From positions 1 to 41,414 of the forward strand of contig JACNJU010000076.1 in NCBI GenBank assembly GCA_014382375.1: a stretch of DNA of 41,414 nt, read 5' to 3'. This document shows, one piece after another, positions 41,363-41,414 of this stretch; the stretch's first letter is position 1; every line of letters begins with the position of its first letter. Under the pieces are notes generated by a model. That model worked only from the letters and a program-made list of their open reading frames with translations, had not been told where the DNA came from and did not search any database. Both the position numbers and the translations under genes were made by a program. This DNA comes from Rhodospirillaceae bacterium (GTDB lineage: Bacteria > Pseudomonadota > Alphaproteobacteria > Rhodospirillales > JABHCV01).

Positions 41363-41414
41363 TGTCAACGCCGGAGTAAAAATACACCAGAGGCCGGAGT
41401 AAAAGTACACCACC
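41363..41414. mobile_element. Terminal end of an insertion element, IS21-like
   Basis: From 41363 the plus strand begins TGTCAACGCCGGAGTAAAAA and contains two 20-bp direct repeats (41370-41389 and 41393-41412), 19 of 20 bases identical, 23 bases apart. A TG start and repeated terminal motifs are typical of the ends of IS21-family elements. No transposase is visible because the window ends here. The family name rests on this pattern and on memory of such ends. Confidence 0.55.

Overview
The window is a gene-dense stretch of an alphaproteobacterial chromosome, most likely from the Rhodospirillales or a relative. The grounds are a circularly permuted two-piece tmRNA with an ANDN...AVAA tag followed directly by an alpha-type SspB, an hflK-hflC-DUF2065-degP block, an alphaproteobacterial-type CheZ beside a lone receiver protein, glycolate oxidase genes, and housekeeping genes typical of a moderately GC-rich free-living aerobe. 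There is no prophage, CRISPR array or rRNA/tRNA cluster. The only sign of a mobile element is at the right edge.

Left part (1-16150), mostly minus strand: the start of ilvC, then ilvN and ilvB (branched-chain amino acid synthesis); miaA (tRNA modification) preceded by a 26-codon ORF with a near-perfect Shine-Dalgarno sequence that has probably gone unannotated; a Tat-exported Acg-type nitroreductase with its TetR regulator and a clear palindromic operator; a stand-alone TrpB2; a Tat-signal aldo/keto reductase paired with a transporter of the ATP/ADP-translocase (TLC) type; a U32 protein with a C-terminal cysteine cluster; and the membrane quality-control block hflK-hflC-DUF2065-degP, divergent from the Fe-S carrier ATPase mrp.

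Middle part (16150-26800): a chemotaxis group (receiver protein, CheZ and an unrecognised 83-aa protein), a 794-aa FecR/cadherin-like/RTX protein with tandem calcium-binding repeats, thyA-folA, the split tmRNA with sspB and fumA downstream, a membrane PAS histidine kinase, and a small alpha/beta-hydrolase plus ribbon-helix-helix pair. tmRNA adds the degradation tag to stalled proteins and SspB delivers tagged proteins to ClpXP, so tag maker and tag adaptor sit side by side.

Right part (26773-41414): a large AsmA-family envelope protein, a glcD-glcE-glcF glycolate oxidase operon with a second D-lactate-dehydrogenase-like flavoprotein joined to its end, rpmJ (41 aa), a methyltransferase-like protein, a bacteriohemerythrin in which one iron-ligand His is Asp, an MFS transporter, the cbpA-cbpM co-chaperone pair, a solitary Xre/MbcA/ParS-type antitoxin-like gene, and the C-terminal part of a subtilase cut off at the window edge by what looks like the end of an IS21-type element. 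No wholly new system is evident. The most informative loci are the permuted tmRNA/SspB region, the small ORF before miaA, the altered hemerythrin, the nested RTX architecture and the orphan antitoxin-like gene.
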